64,000 nucleotides of DNA from positions 1-64,000 of the forward strand of contig NZ_JAALGD010000017.1 in the NCBI RefSeq assembly GCF_011059135.1, in the 5' to 3' direction. The translations under genes and the position numbers were made by a program. Below, piece after piece: positions 25,733 through 34,406 of the stretch; the stretch's first letter is position 1; each line of letters opens with the position of its first letter. The notes below the pieces were generated by a model. The model saw nothing but the letters and a program-made list of their open reading frames with translations, had not been told where the DNA came from and ran no database searches. Source of the DNA: Brevibacillus sp. SYP-B805 (GTDB taxonomy: Bacteria > Bacillota > Bacilli > Brevibacillales > Brevibacillaceae).

Positions 25733-26977
25733 TTATTCTGCTTTGCCGACAAAAGTAGATCTGTCTTTGCCTTTTTCGTACTTGTAGATGAATACGTCCG
25801 CGCTGATGTTGTCACCTTTGTCGTCAAAGGTAACCTTGGTGAATTGACCTTGGAAATCCTTGGTCTTGTGCACGGCTTCCAGCACCTGCTCACGGGTCGG
25901 CTTTTTGCCGCCGTTTGCCTTGATGGCTTCGAGCACCCCGTTCAGGATTACGTTCATCGAATCATAGCCGTAGACGGAATAGGTTTCAAGCGGCTTGTTG
26001 GTCGCTTTCTTGTATTCTTCCGCCCACTTCTTGCCCTCTTCGGTTTGGGTGACGTCACCGGCAACGGAGGTAAAGACCACCCCGTCAACAGCATCGCCTG
26101 CAATTTTAATCATATCAGAAGAGTCCAGCCCGTCGCCACCCATAAAATATCCCTTATATCCTTTTTCACGGGCCTGCTTGACCAGGATGCCGCCCTCCGG
26201 ATACAAACCGCCGAAGAAAATGATGTCGGGGCTCTTCGCAACCGCCTGGTTCAGCACGGCGCTGTAATCTTTTTCTCCCTGCGTGATTCCTTCATAGCCG
26301 AGCACCTGTACGCCATCCTTTTCGAACTGCGCTTTCACCTGGTCGGCCAGCCCTTGACCATACGCTGTTTTATCATGAATCAGAAACGCTGTTTTCACGC
26401 CGAGCGAGTTCTTCGCATAGATGGCAGCTTTCGGACCTTGGGCGTCGTCGCGCGCGCAGATGCGGTGAACGGTTTTCTTGCCTTCTTCGGTCAGCTTGAC
26501 CGCCGTGTTGGCCGGTGACACCATGACCAGCTTCCCTTCTTCGTACTTCACTGAAGACGGGATGGCCACACCGGAGTTGAGGTGGCCGACTACGCCGAGG
26601 ACATCAGGATTGGAGATGAGCATTTCCGCATTGGCAACCCCGATTTTCGGGTCAGCCTGGTCATCCTGCGGGAACAGCTGGAGATCGAAGCCCAGTTTCT
26701 TGAACTCTTCCTTACGCAGGTTCAGCGCGTATTCCGCACCGGTCTTGATCGCATCGCCCAAGGAGGATTGGTTCCCGGAAAGCGGGGTCTGCGTCGCGAT
26801 GAGGATCTTGCCGCCGTCGGTCGCTCCGCCGGAAGCGCTGCCTTGCTGGGTGTTGCCGCTTGGCTGGCTGCTGCCGCCTGCTGCGCCGCCGGAATCCTTG
26901 GTTCCGGCGCAACCTGCAAGGGAAACGCTCGCTACCAATGCAACGGACAGTAAGCTGAGTGGAGTTCTCTTTTTCAT
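25733..26977 (-). CDS. livK: branched-chain amino acid binding lipoprotein LivK
   Basis: First gene of livKHMGF. 414 residues: signal peptide with lipobox SLAGC (Cys about 23), a Gly/Ser/Gln linker to about 50, then the type 1 periplasmic binding fold (ILIATQTPLSGNQSSLGDAI, DDQADPKIGVANAEMLI, FFGGLYPEGGILVKQAREKG). It shares long identical stretches with the solo protein at 15521, so the two are recent paralogues. The upstream 364 bases must contain the operon promoter. Confidence 0.95.
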   Translation of the reverse strand: MKKRTPLSLLSVALVASVSLAGCAGTKDSGGAAGGSSQPSGNTQQGSASGGATDGGKILIATQTPLSGNQSSLGDAIKTGAEYALNLRKEEFKKLGFDLQLFPQDDQADPKIGVANAEMLISNPDVLGVVGHLNSGVAIPSSVKYEEGKLVMVSPANTAVKLTEEGKKTVHRICARDDAQGPKAAIYAKNSLGVKTAFLIHDKTAYGQGLADQVKAQFEKDGVQVLGYEGITQGEKDYSAVLNQAVAKSPDIIFFGGLYPEGGILVKQAREKGYKGYFMGGDGLDSSDMIKIAGDAVDGVVFTSVAGDVTQTEEGKKWAEEYKKATNKPLETYSVYGYDSMNVILNGVLEAIKANGGKKPTREQVLEAVHKTKDFQGQFTKVTFDDKGDNISADVFIYKYEKGKDRSTFVGKAE

Positions 26978-27341
26978 CCTGAATTGAATCCCCCTTTTGA
27001 TTCTTTTGATTCTGTGTACCGACCAATCAATCCGCCTCTTTGGTCCGTTACATTGCGCGTGAGGGTTTCTTACATGAGTTCAGCAAAGGCAGATGCGGCC
27101 TGGTTCTTTTTTATTGTAGAATAAATAAGAAAATTTACAAGAGAAAAAAATATTTTTATCGATATTTTCGAATGGAACAATCAATGCTTTTGATAAAAGT
27201 AGAATTGAAATCAATCAAGTATATCAATCGTTTTCTTCGCTAAAGCATTTTGTTTATCCATTATATTTTCAGGATGGGCAAAGAGAATCTCCACCAGCGA
27301 AAAAACTTGCACAAAATTCCACAATCTGGTTTATCAACCAC
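26978..27341. other. intergenic region upstream of livK
   Basis: 364 bases between livK and the end of yerA. AT-rich from about 27110 to 27320. No open frame with a ribosome-binding site, no repeat and no clear terminator was found. It should contain the livK promoter, which I could not place with confidence. Confidence 0.5.
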
Positions 27342-29102
27342 TTATTCCAGCCGCGTGGAAGGAACGAGTATGCGCCCCTGCTTCACGTCATACAACCCCG
27401 CTGTTGTCAGTCTCACAAACGGCAGATGGGTCGCCGTAAAAAAGAGGAGCGAGTAGATCGGATCGATATGGGAATACCCATGGCTGCGCATCAACCTGTC
27501 GAAGGCTTCGGCCTTGTCGATCAGTTCCGCCATCGGGAGATCCGTCATCCTGCCGCCTAGGGGCAGCGCGCATTCATACACAATGTTCCCCTGCCGGATC
27601 ATCACCACGCCGCCGCCGATCTCTCCCACGCGCCTGAGCGCTTCCGCCATGGTCTTCGGGTCGCGGCCGATCACCAGACAGCCGGCGGACGCGGTGTAGG
27701 TGCTGGCCAGCGCTTCTATTCCGCTGCCGAATCCGCGGACGAGGGCACGGGTGAGCGTGTTGCTCGCCGGATCGAGCAGCGCGATCACCGCCAGTTCCGG
27801 ATCATCCGCGAGAGAGACCGCTCCCCGCTCGTCTTTTGGAAGCGCTTCCCACGACAGCCGCGTGATCACGGCATTGACCATCTGCAGCACGGGAGCCGCT
27901 TCTTCCTGGATGCGCATCTCAAACCATTCCGTGTTGATGTCATCTCCCCATCGCTTCACGGCAGGGAAGCGGTAGCGCTCCCAGGGAAACGCAGGAGAAG
28001 GGGAGAGCAGCCTGCCTTCCTCCGCGACGCGCCGTCCGTTTGCAATGACAAGCTGCGGGGTCGGATCAGCCGGATCGGCAAGGAGCAGCATATCCGCGAT
28101 TCGGCCGGGCGCTATGCCGCCGATCTCCCCGTCCAGCCCATAATAGACGGCCGGATTCAATGTGGCCAGCACATACGCGTCGATCGCCGGCATTCCCGCT
28201 TCGATGGCAACCCGCAGCGTGTAATCCATGAAACCGTGCCGCATCATCGGGGGCGTGGAGCCGTCCGAGGTCAGCATGAGCCGGGACTGCCAGGGAATGC
28301 CCAGCCGCTTCAACCCCGCCACAAGCTCCGGCAGATCGGGCCGGATGGAAGAGTGGCGCAGCGTCGCGTACAGCCCCAGACGGAGGCGGTGGAGGACATC
28401 TTCGGCGGTGATGCTTTCGTGGCAGGCGGTGATCCCGGCTGCCGCCGCGATGTTCAGGGTGTCAACCGAAGCCCCCGGATGATGGCCTTCCATCCGTTTC
28501 CCGATGTCACCCGTCCGCTTCAGTCCGTCCAGGATGATCTCGTCTTCTGTGAGGACTCCGCCCCAATCGGTCAGTTCGCCCCCCTGAATAACCAGCGGAT
28601 GGGCGAGCAATCGCTCGATGCCTTCCTTTCTGAACGCTTCCTGGTCCCGTTTGCGGCTCTGGGAGTCCAGGCGGGCCCAGAAAAACTGTTTGACCGGATG
28701 GGATGACAGCGCTTCCATGAGCTCTTCCATTTCGGCAAGCGGCAGCAGAGAGGCGAGCACCAGCGTATCGGAGACAAGGGTTGTCGTGCCTGTCTGCAGG
28801 GCGAAATCGCTTAAAGCGGACGGGGTGTACCATTGGAAGGGATGCGCATGCGGCTCGATGTAACCGGGGACAAGCCAGCGGCCGGATGCGTCGATCACCT
28901 GGGTGTCATCGTCGACAAGCGGCTCGCTTTCGCCGACATAGGCAATGCGCTCGCCGGCTGTCACGACATGCACCTGCTGCCATTCCCTGGTGTACACGTT
29001 CAGCACATGCCCCCCTTTCAGCCACATGGTGGCGGGGGCCTGTCTTCTGGCGGTCCGAATCAATTGCAGATGAGCTTCTTTGGACAAAGGGCGTACGCGC
29101 AA
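27342..29102 (-). CDS. yerA: adenine deaminase-like amidohydrolase YerA
   Basis: Start taken at TTG ten bases after AAAGGAG, giving 586 residues; an in-frame start at 29141 lacks a good ribosome-binding site. Amidohydrolase fold with metal motif EPHAHPFQW in the N-terminal part, GHHPGASVDTLNIAAAAGI, ACHESITAEDVL and LMLTSDGSTPPMMRHGFMD, then the adenine deaminase C-terminal domain. B. subtilis YerA is annotated as a putative adenine deaminase; the substrate is unproven. Normally its neighbour is yerB, but here yerB is 25 kb away. The purine genes follow on the other side, matching a purine-salvage role. Confidence 0.85.
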   Translation of the reverse strand: MRVRPLSKEAHLQLIRTARRQAPATMWLKGGHVLNVYTREWQQVHVVTAGERIAYVGESEPLVDDDTQVIDASGRWLVPGYIEPHAHPFQWYTPSALSDFALQTGTTTLVSDTLVLASLLPLAEMEELMEALSSHPVKQFFWARLDSQSRKRDQEAFRKEGIERLLAHPLVIQGGELTDWGGVLTEDEIILDGLKRTGDIGKRMEGHHPGASVDTLNIAAAAGITACHESITAEDVLHRLRLGLYATLRHSSIRPDLPELVAGLKRLGIPWQSRLMLTSDGSTPPMMRHGFMDYTLRVAIEAGMPAIDAYVLATLNPAVYYGLDGEIGGIAPGRIADMLLLADPADPTPQLVIANGRRVAEEGRLLSPSPAFPWERYRFPAVKRWGDDINTEWFEMRIQEEAAPVLQMVNAVITRLSWEALPKDERGAVSLADDPELAVIALLDPASNTLTRALVRGFGSGIEALASTYTASAGCLVIGRDPKTMAEALRRVGEIGGGVVMIRQGNIVYECALPLGGRMTDLPMAELIDKAEAFDRLMRSHGYSHIDPIYSLLFFTATHLPFVRLTTAGLYDVKQGRILVPSTRLE

Positions 29103-29297
29103 GGGAATGCCACTCCTTTCCGTTCTCTTCCTTCTGAGCAACCGCTCAGTTTCAGTGTGATACCTTCACTATACGCCGGAATCCCGCTCTTGAAAAGCGG
29201 TCGATGCGCTTTGCAGGATTTTCCTCGTCTTATTTCTCTCCTGCCGCGCACACTAGAACCAGCGATATGCAGGTACAACCAAAGGAGGAGACAGGAC

Positions 29298-29753
29298 ATG
29301 CGCAAAAACGTCGGCACAATCGATGCCACCGTCCGGATTACGCTGGGATTTCTGGGCCTCGCCTACGGCATTGGCCGGATGAGCCGCCGTCCATACCGCG
29401 CCCCGTGGCTCTTGATGGCGCTGTCCGCCATGAAGATCGCCGAAGGGATGACCCGTTTTTGCCCGATGTTGTATGCCATGAGAGCCAACACCCTCAAGGG
29501 AAACGGAATGAAAGGCGTCTGGGGACAGATCAGGGAAGCGGGCAAATTCGTCGCCGGAGCCACCGGCACCAGACGGACGGCGGGTCACGAAAGCAACAGC
29601 GCGGCTCAGCCAACATCCCCGTCCGACCTGCAGCTTGAGCATGCCATCAAGGATTATGTGACGGAACAAACGGGCAGTACCCCGCCGGGAGCCGGCCAGC
29701 CCTCCGCTGAAACATCCAGCATGGATGAACGAAGCTATTCCCACTCTTCTTAG
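29298..29753 (+). CDS. DUF2892 (YgaP-like transmembrane) protein
   Basis: Starts at the ATG after AAAGGAGGAGACAGGAC. 151 residues: the N-terminal 60 match the DUF2892 domain (MRKNVGTIDATVRITLGFLG, ALSAMKIAEGMTRFCPMLY), with one or two membrane helices, and the remaining 80 are polar and low complexity. Function unknown. It is followed 14 bases later by a second small membrane protein gene, forming a two-gene unit divergent from yerA. Confidence 0.75.
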   Translation: MRKNVGTIDATVRITLGFLGLAYGIGRMSRRPYRAPWLLMALSAMKIAEGMTRFCPMLYAMRANTLKGNGMKGVWGQIREAGKFVAGATGTRRTAGHESNSAAQPTSPSDLQLEHAIKDYVTEQTGSTPPGAGQPSAETSSMDERSYSHSS

Positions 29754-29767
29754 GAGGTGGTTGCGCC

Positions 29768-29902
29768 ATGACCGTGGGACCTCCGCTTTACGAATGGATA
29801 CAGCACAACCTGTTTGTATTCGTTTTCATTATCGGCGCCATTGCAGCCGTCGGTTACTTTCTGTATCAAGCGGGCAGCAAAAAAGGAAGATACCGCCAGT
29901 AG
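29768..29902 (+). CDS. 44-residue single-helix membrane protein
   Basis: ATG eight bases after AGGAGGTGG. 44 residues with one transmembrane helix (LFVFVFIIGAIAAVGYFLY, about 17-35) and a basic tail (SKKGRYRQ). No family recognised. The close spacing to the DUF2892 gene and the shared terminator suggest cotranscription and perhaps a joint membrane role. Confidence 0.7.
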   Translation: MTVGPPLYEWIQHNLFVFVFIIGAIAAVGYFLYQAGSKKGRYRQ

Positions 29903-29916
29903 CGGATCTTCCTCTT
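29884..29916 (+). terminator. terminator of the two-gene membrane unit
   Basis: GGAAGAT and CCGC pair with GCGG and ATCTTCC around CAGTA, followed by TCTTC. The left arm lies inside the last codons of the 44-residue gene. Confidence 0.65.
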
Positions 29917-29925
29917 CGCATGCAG

Positions 29926-29966
29926 ACAAAGTCCGTCCTATCATGGAGGAATGGTTCCCGCTCGCT
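29926..29966 (+). repeat. dispersed 40-bp intergenic repeat, copy 2
   Basis: ACAAAGTCCGTCCTATCATG, a short variable part, then ATGGTTCCCGCTCGCT. It lies between a terminator and the end of purD and is nearly identical to the copy at 14317. Confidence 0.65.
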
Positions 29967-29990
29967 CTACCTCTACGTTTGATCAATTTT

Positions 29991-31259
29991 TTACTTCCGC
30001 TGCAGCGCTTTGCCTGCGATATCCGTCCGGTAATGGGCCCCTTCGAACCGGATGGCGGCCACGCCTTCATAAGCGGCGTCCCGCGCTTCCGTCAGCGTCC
30101 GCCCCAGGCCGGTGACCCCCAGCACGCGGCCTCCGTTGGTGACGATGCCCGCCTCCGTCCGTTTCGTGCCGGCGTGAAAGACCACCCGATTCTGCTGCGT
30201 TTGGTCAAGCCCTTCGATCAGGGCCCCTTTGGGATAATCCCCCGGGTAGCCCGGCGCTGCCATCACGACGCAGACGGCGCTGCCTGTTTTCCATGTGACA
30301 TCGATGGCGGAGAGCTCCCCGTTGATGGTGGCGAGGATAATCTCCAGCAGATCCGTCTCCAGCAGCGGCAGGATCACCTGGGTTTCCGGATCGCCGAAAC
30401 GGGCGTTAAACTCCACCACCTTCGGCCCTTCCGCCGTCAGCATCAGGCCGGTGTAGAGCACCCCTTTGAAGGGAATGCCTTCCTGCACCATCCCCTTGGC
30501 CATCGGCTTGACAATCGTTTCCACGATGCTCTCCACCAGCTCCGGCGATACCTGCGGAACCGGGGCATAGGTGCCCATCCCGCCGGTGTTGGGCCCTTTA
30601 TCGCCATCGAAAACCTGCTTGTGATCCTGGGAGGTGATCATCGGCTTCACGGTTTCACCGTCAACGAACGAGAGCAGCGTCAGCTCTTCCCCGCTCATGA
30701 ACTCTTCGATCACGACCCGGGAGCCCGCCTGTCCGAAAGCGCCTTCCTGCATGATCTGGAACAGCGCCTCTTCCGCCTCCGCCAGGGTATGCGCCACCAC
30801 GACGCCTTTTCCTGCCGCCAGACCGTCGGCTTTGACGACGATGGGCGCTCCCTGTTCCCGCACGTAGGCCAGGGCCGATTGGTAATCAAGAAACGATTCG
30901 TAACGGGCTGTTGGAATCCCGTATTTGGTCATCAATTTTTTGGCAAACGATTTGCTGCCTTCGATTTTGGCCGCTTCGGACGTCGGGCCAAAGATGGGAA
31001 GGCTGCGCTGCTCAAAAAATTCCACGATCCCGCCGAAAAGCGGATCTTCCGGCCCGACGATCGTCAGGTCAATCCCCTCATCCTTGACAAACTGGGCAAG
31101 CGCGGCAAAATCGTTGACAGAGATCGGGACATTGCGGGCGAATTCTGCCGTGCCGCCATTGCCGGGCGCACAGTATATCTTGTTCACTTTCGGGCTTTGC
31201 GCAAGCTTCCAGGCGATGGCATGCTCCCGGCCGCCGCCGCCGACCACCAACACGTTCAT
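29991..31259 (-). CDS. purD: phosphoribosylamine-glycine ligase PurD
   Basis: Second step of purine synthesis: joins glycine to phosphoribosylamine with ATP. Start at ATG (MNVLVVGGGGREHAIAWKLA) after AGGAGGG, 422 residues, normal length. N-domain phosphoribosyl contacts at GGGGREHA and APGNGG; ATP-grasp marks VKADGLAAGKGV near 131, EEFMSGEELTLLSFVD near 185 and EFNARFGDPETQ near 285. Last purine gene of the purH-purD unit, with a 403-base spacer before it. Confidence 0.97.
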   Translation of the reverse strand: MNVLVVGGGGREHAIAWKLAQSPKVNKIYCAPGNGGTAEFARNVPISVNDFAALAQFVKDEGIDLTIVGPEDPLFGGIVEFFEQRSLPIFGPTSEAAKIEGSKSFAKKLMTKYGIPTARYESFLDYQSALAYVREQGAPIVVKADGLAAGKGVVVAHTLAEAEEALFQIMQEGAFGQAGSRVVIEEFMSGEELTLLSFVDGETVKPMITSQDHKQVFDGDKGPNTGGMGTYAPVPQVSPELVESIVETIVKPMAKGMVQEGIPFKGVLYTGLMLTAEGPKVVEFNARFGDPETQVILPLLETDLLEIILATINGELSAIDVTWKTGSAVCVVMAAPGYPGDYPKGALIEGLDQTQQNRVVFHAGTKRTEAGIVTNGGRVLGVTGLGRTLTEARDAAYEGVAAIRFEGAHYRTDIAGKALQRK

Positions 31260-31391
31260 ATGGGTACCCTCCTTGAAAAGTCCCGCCACTTCAGCCGATA
31301 GGGTCTCCTGCTGCTCGCACGCGGAGACCGGCTTCTTTCTGGCAAGCATGCCAACAATCGGGAATGGGGGATTCCCCCTTCCAGCATGTAG

Positions 31392-31430
31392 ACAAAATCC
31401 AGCCGTCAAGGATGATGGTTCCCGCTCGCT
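31392..31430 (+). repeat. dispersed 40-bp intergenic repeat, copy 3
   Basis: ACAAAATCCAGCCGTCAAGG, then GATG and ATGGTTCCCGCTCGCT. More diverged in the left half than copies at 14317 and 29926, identical in the right half. It is immediately preceded by a small hairpin (GGAATGGGGG/CCCCCTTCC) at 31359-31383. Confidence 0.55.
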
Positions 31431-31469
31431 CTCTTGACGCCCAGCGAAGAAGTTGGCCGTGTCCGCTCC

Positions 31470-31555
31470 GAAACGCGACGCGGGCAGGGGGCTCAACATC
31501 TGGGCGTCTCAGGGATGTGAGACTCACGCCCCCTGTGACCCCGCGTCTTCGTTTC
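31470..31555. repeat. long imperfect inverted repeat between purH and purD
   Basis: Left arm 31470-31492 (GAAACG, GACGCGGG, CAGGGGGC) pairs with right arm 31527-31555 (GCCCCCTG, CCCGCGTC, CGTTTC) with two small bulges. The loop contains a second hairpin GTCTCA/TGAGAC. The 86-base structure occupies the 403-base gap between purH and purD. It could be a structured RNA within the purHD transcript or a small mobile inverted-repeat element. Confidence 0.5.
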
Positions 31556-31662
31556 TCCGCTGAGGCGGTCGTCAAAGGAGCTCGCTTGGCCCCATCACTC
31601 CATGACACTTACAGAAGTTAGTCATCAATCTGAAAGGGGATTCCCCTCTTCCCCCGCTGCGC

Positions 31663-33213
31663 TTAGTGCTTAAAATGGCGCACGCCAGTAAATACCATGG
31701 CAATGCCATGACGGTTGCACGCATCGATGGACTCTTGATCGCGAATCGAGCCGCCCGGCTGGATGATGGTCGCAATTCCCGCTTGGGCCGCGGCTTCCAC
31801 CGTATCCGGCATGGGGAAGAACGCATCGGAAGCAAGAACGGCTCCCCGCGCCTTGTCTCCCGCCTGCTCGATGGCGATGCGGGCGGCCCCCACGCGGTTC
31901 ATTTGACCGGCACCGACGCCGATCGTCATGTTATCCCGCGCCAGCACGATGGCGTTGGATTTCACATGTTTAACCACCTTCCAGGCAAACAGCAGCTGCT
32001 CAAGCTCTTCTTTGCTCGGGCTGCGCTCAGTCACCACCGTAAGCTCTTCCGGAACCAGCTGCTTCTCGTCGTATTCCTGCACCAGGGCGCCGCCGGCAAC
32101 CGGGGCGATCCGCAGATTGGCCTGTTTCGGCTGGCCCGCAAGCGCGCCCACTTCGAGGCGAAGGAGGCGGAGATTCTTCTTCTCCTGCAGGATGGCCAGC
32201 GCCTCCGGTGTAAAATCAGGTGCCAGGACGATTTCCAGGAAGATCTCCTTCAGCAGCAGTGCGGTCTCTTTGTCAATCGGCCGGTTGGCTGCAACGATGC
32301 CGCCGAAGATGGAGACGGGATCCGCCTCATAGGCCTTGCGGCAGGCTTCCGCGATGGTTGCCCCGATGCCGACGCCGCACGGATTGGTATGCTTGACGGC
32401 TACGACGGCCGGTACATCGAATTCGCGCACGATCGCAAGCGCCGCATCCGCATCGTTGATATTGTTGTAAGACAATTCCTTGCCATGGAGCTGTTCCGCC
32501 GTGGCGATGCTGCCGCCCGCCGCCAGGGGCTGCCGGTAGAAAGCGGCCTGCTGGTGCGGGTTCTCTCCATACCGCAGATCCTGCACCTTCTCATAGGTGA
32601 CGGTATAGCTCTCCGGCATGAATTCACCGGTGTGGGCGCTTAAATATTGGGAAATCAGGGCATCATAAGCGGCGGTGTGGCGGAACGCCTTGGCTGCCAG
32701 CCGGCTGCGTGTCGCAAGCGTGGTATCGCCGGATGCCTTCAGCTCGCCGAGAACCGTCTCGTAATCGGCCGCATCCACAACCACCGTAACAAACGCGTGG
32801 TTTTTGGCAGCCGAACGCAGCATCGACGGGCCGCCGATGTCGATGTTTTCAATGGCGTCCGCAAACGCCACATCGGGCTTCGCTATCGTCTGCTTAAAAG
32901 GATAAAGGTTTACGACAACCAAATCAATCGGCTCAATCTCCTGTTCGGCCAGCTGCTGCTGGTGGTGCGGATTGGTGCGGACCGCCAACAGGCCGCCGTG
33001 TATCGCCGGATGCAGTGTTTTTACCCGACCGTCCAGAATTTCCGGGAAGCCGGTCACTTCCGAGATGCCGGTCACCGGAATGCCTTCCGCCTTCAACAGG
33101 GAAGCGGTGCCGCCGGTGGAAATGATCTCAATCCCCAGCTCGGCCAGTTGACGGGCAAACGGGACCAACCCTGTCTTGTCGGAAACACTGATCAGCGCTT
33201 TTTTGATAGTCAC
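31663..33213 (-). CDS. purH: bifunctional AICAR transformylase / IMP cyclohydrolase PurH
   Basis: Last two steps to IMP. GTG start (33213) seven bases after AGGAGG, giving 516 residues; the usual length is about 510. The N-terminal cyclohydrolase domain (about 1-200) opens [20 protein letters not shown] and has STGGTASLL and [21 protein letters not shown]; the C-terminal transformylase has [24 protein letters not shown] and [12 protein letters not shown]. It begins a separate transcription unit with its own operator-like upstream element and is followed by purD. Confidence 0.97.
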   Translation of the reverse strand: MTIKKALISVSDKTGLVPFARQLAELGIEIISTGGTASLLKAEGIPVTGISEVTGFPEILDGRVKTLHPAIHGGLLAVRTNPHHQQQLAEQEIEPIDLVVVNLYPFKQTIAKPDVAFADAIENIDIGGPSMLRSAAKNHAFVTVVVDAADYETVLGELKASGDTTLATRSRLAAKAFRHTAAYDALISQYLSAHTGEFMPESYTVTYEKVQDLRYGENPHQQAAFYRQPLAAGGSIATAEQLHGKELSYNNINDADAALAIVREFDVPAVVAVKHTNPCGVGIGATIAEACRKAYEADPVSIFGGIVAANRPIDKETALLLKEIFLEIVLAPDFTPEALAILQEKKNLRLLRLEVGALAGQPKQANLRIAPVAGGALVQEYDEKQLVPEELTVVTERSPSKEELEQLLFAWKVVKHVKSNAIVLARDNMTIGVGAGQMNRVGAARIAIEQAGDKARGAVLASDAFFPMPDTVEAAAQAGIATIIQPGGSIRDQESIDACNRHGIAMVFTGVRHFKH

Positions 33214-33248
33214 GAATGAAACCTCCTGACTTAGTTTCATTTTGGCAG

Positions 33249-33296
33249 AAAAACACGAACATTATATTGTAATTTAAACATAATTGTACGTAAAAT
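33249..33296 (-). promoter_or_regulatory. PurR-operator-like element upstream of purH
   Basis: The plus strand has CACGAACATT at 33254-33263 and AATTGTACG at 33282-33290, facing each other 18 bases apart. The Bacillus PurBox core is CGAACATT with an inverted partner 16-17 bases away. About 29 of 39 bases align with the region upstream of purC (from 40797), including TAATT and AAACATAA between the boxes. The unit should contain the purH promoter. Confidence 0.5.
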
Positions 33297-33311
33297 TCAA
33301 GGTTGATGCCT

Positions 33312-33350
33312 GAAAAAAAAGAGCCGTCATGCCTGCGCATGTTCGGCTGT
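33312..33350 (-). terminator. terminator after the small basic protein gene
   Basis: In the minus sense GCCG and ATGC pair with GCAT and CGGC around GCAG, followed by TC and eight T residues. It separates the purCSQLFMN part from the purHD unit. Confidence 0.75.
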
Positions 33351-33369
33351 TTGGCGGTTTCTTCCATTG

Positions 33370-33690
33370 TTATTTTTTCCGGCTCTTCTTTCCGGTCGCC
33401 CTTCGTTTTTTCGACGAGCTTTTCTTCGTTTCATCCGCCAGTTCCTGGATCGCTTGGGCTGCCTGCCGCTGGTCGTAACCGTCCTCCGCCAGCTTCCCCC
33501 TTACCTTTTCCTTTATCTCTTCCGGCAGTTCAAGCCCCATCTCCTGCAGTTCCGTCAATACGGCTTCCACATTGTTCCCGTTCAATTCGGGCAGCTTCTG
33601 CGCAAGCCGCATCAGATCGGCCATGCTCCATTCGCGCCCCGTCTTTTGCTTCAGCTTCTCCAGCAAGTCTTGGACAAAATTCCCGTTCAA
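33370..33690 (-). CDS. small helical protein with basic tail (SpoVIF-like?)
   Basis: Start taken at TTG with GGAGGGGGG six bases upstream, giving 106 residues. Predicted mostly helical: NFVQDLLEKLKQKTGREWSM, ADLMRLAQKLPELN, then a UBA-like end (DQRQAAQAIQELAD) and a Lys/Arg-rich tail (KKSSSKKRRATGKKSRKK). The phrase KQKTG followed by LMRLAQ is reminiscent of the sporulation protein SpoVIF, but the match is weak and the tail is atypical. It sits between purN and purH, so the tail may bind nucleic acid while the gene rides on the purine operon. Confidence 0.6.
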   Translation of the reverse strand: MNGNFVQDLLEKLKQKTGREWSMADLMRLAQKLPELNGNNVEAVLTELQEMGLELPEEIKEKVRGKLAEDGYDQRQAAQAIQELADETKKSSSKKRRATGKKSRKK

Positions 33691-33794
33691 TGCCAGCCCC
33701 CCTCCGTTCAAGCTCCTTTATGATATGTCGGGAGCCGACGAAAGGTTTTGCCTACGAGAACAGCACCCAGCCGCCCTCGCATGCGCAGCTGGGT

Positions 33795-34406
33795 CTATGG
33801 TTCCGTGATCGTCACGAGCCGCCCGTCCATCGCGACGCGCTGATCCACCAGCGCCTGGATCACCTGAACGAGCAGGCGGTGTTCCACCTCGTGGATGCGG
33901 GCGGCCAGGGTCTCGGCGGTGTCAGCCGGCTCCACGCGAACGGGGTGCTGGGCGATAATAGGGCCGGTATCCATGCCGGCGTCGACGAAGTGGACGGTCA
34001 CCCCCGTCACCTTCACCCCGTAGGCCAGCGCCTGCCCGATGGCATCTTTCCCCGGAAACGCCGGCAGGAGGGAGGGATGCAGGTTGATGATGCGTCCTTC
34101 ATAGTGGTGCAGGAGAACCGGACCGACCAGCCGCATGTAGCCCGCCAGTACGATCAGCTCGACGCCCAGTGCCTGCAGCCGCCCGACGATTTCCGTCTCG
34201 TACGCCGCCTTGTCCGGATACGTTTTCGGATCAAACAGCAGGACGGGCACGCCAAACCGCTCCGCACGCTCCAGCACATACGCTCCGGGCTTGTCGCAGA
34301 CGAGCAGCGCCACTTGGGCACCGGTGAGACGCCCTTCCTGCAGGGCCCGCATCACCGCTTCGAAGTTGGAACCGCTCCCGGAGGCAAAAACGGCCAGCCG
34401 TTTCAC
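33795..34406 (-). CDS. purN: phosphoribosylglycinamide formyltransferase PurN
   Basis: Transfers formyl from 10-formyl-THF to GAR. 203 residues. Catalytic residues are in place: Asn108 and His110 in INLHPSLLP, Asp146 in DAGMDTGP; phosphate loop [10 protein letters not shown] at 8-17. The GTG start overlaps the purM stop, giving translational coupling. A GC-rich hairpin (GCTGGGT/ACCCAGC) follows the stop. Confidence 0.96.
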   Translation of the reverse strand: MKRLAVFASGSGSNFEAVMRALQEGRLTGAQVALLVCDKPGAYVLERAERFGVPVLLFDPKTYPDKAAYETEIVGRLQALGVELIVLAGYMRLVGPVLLHHYEGRIINLHPSLLPAFPGKDAIGQALAYGVKVTGVTVHFVDAGMDTGPIIAQHPVRVEPADTAETLAARIHEVEHRLLVQVIQALVDQRVAMDGRLVTITEP

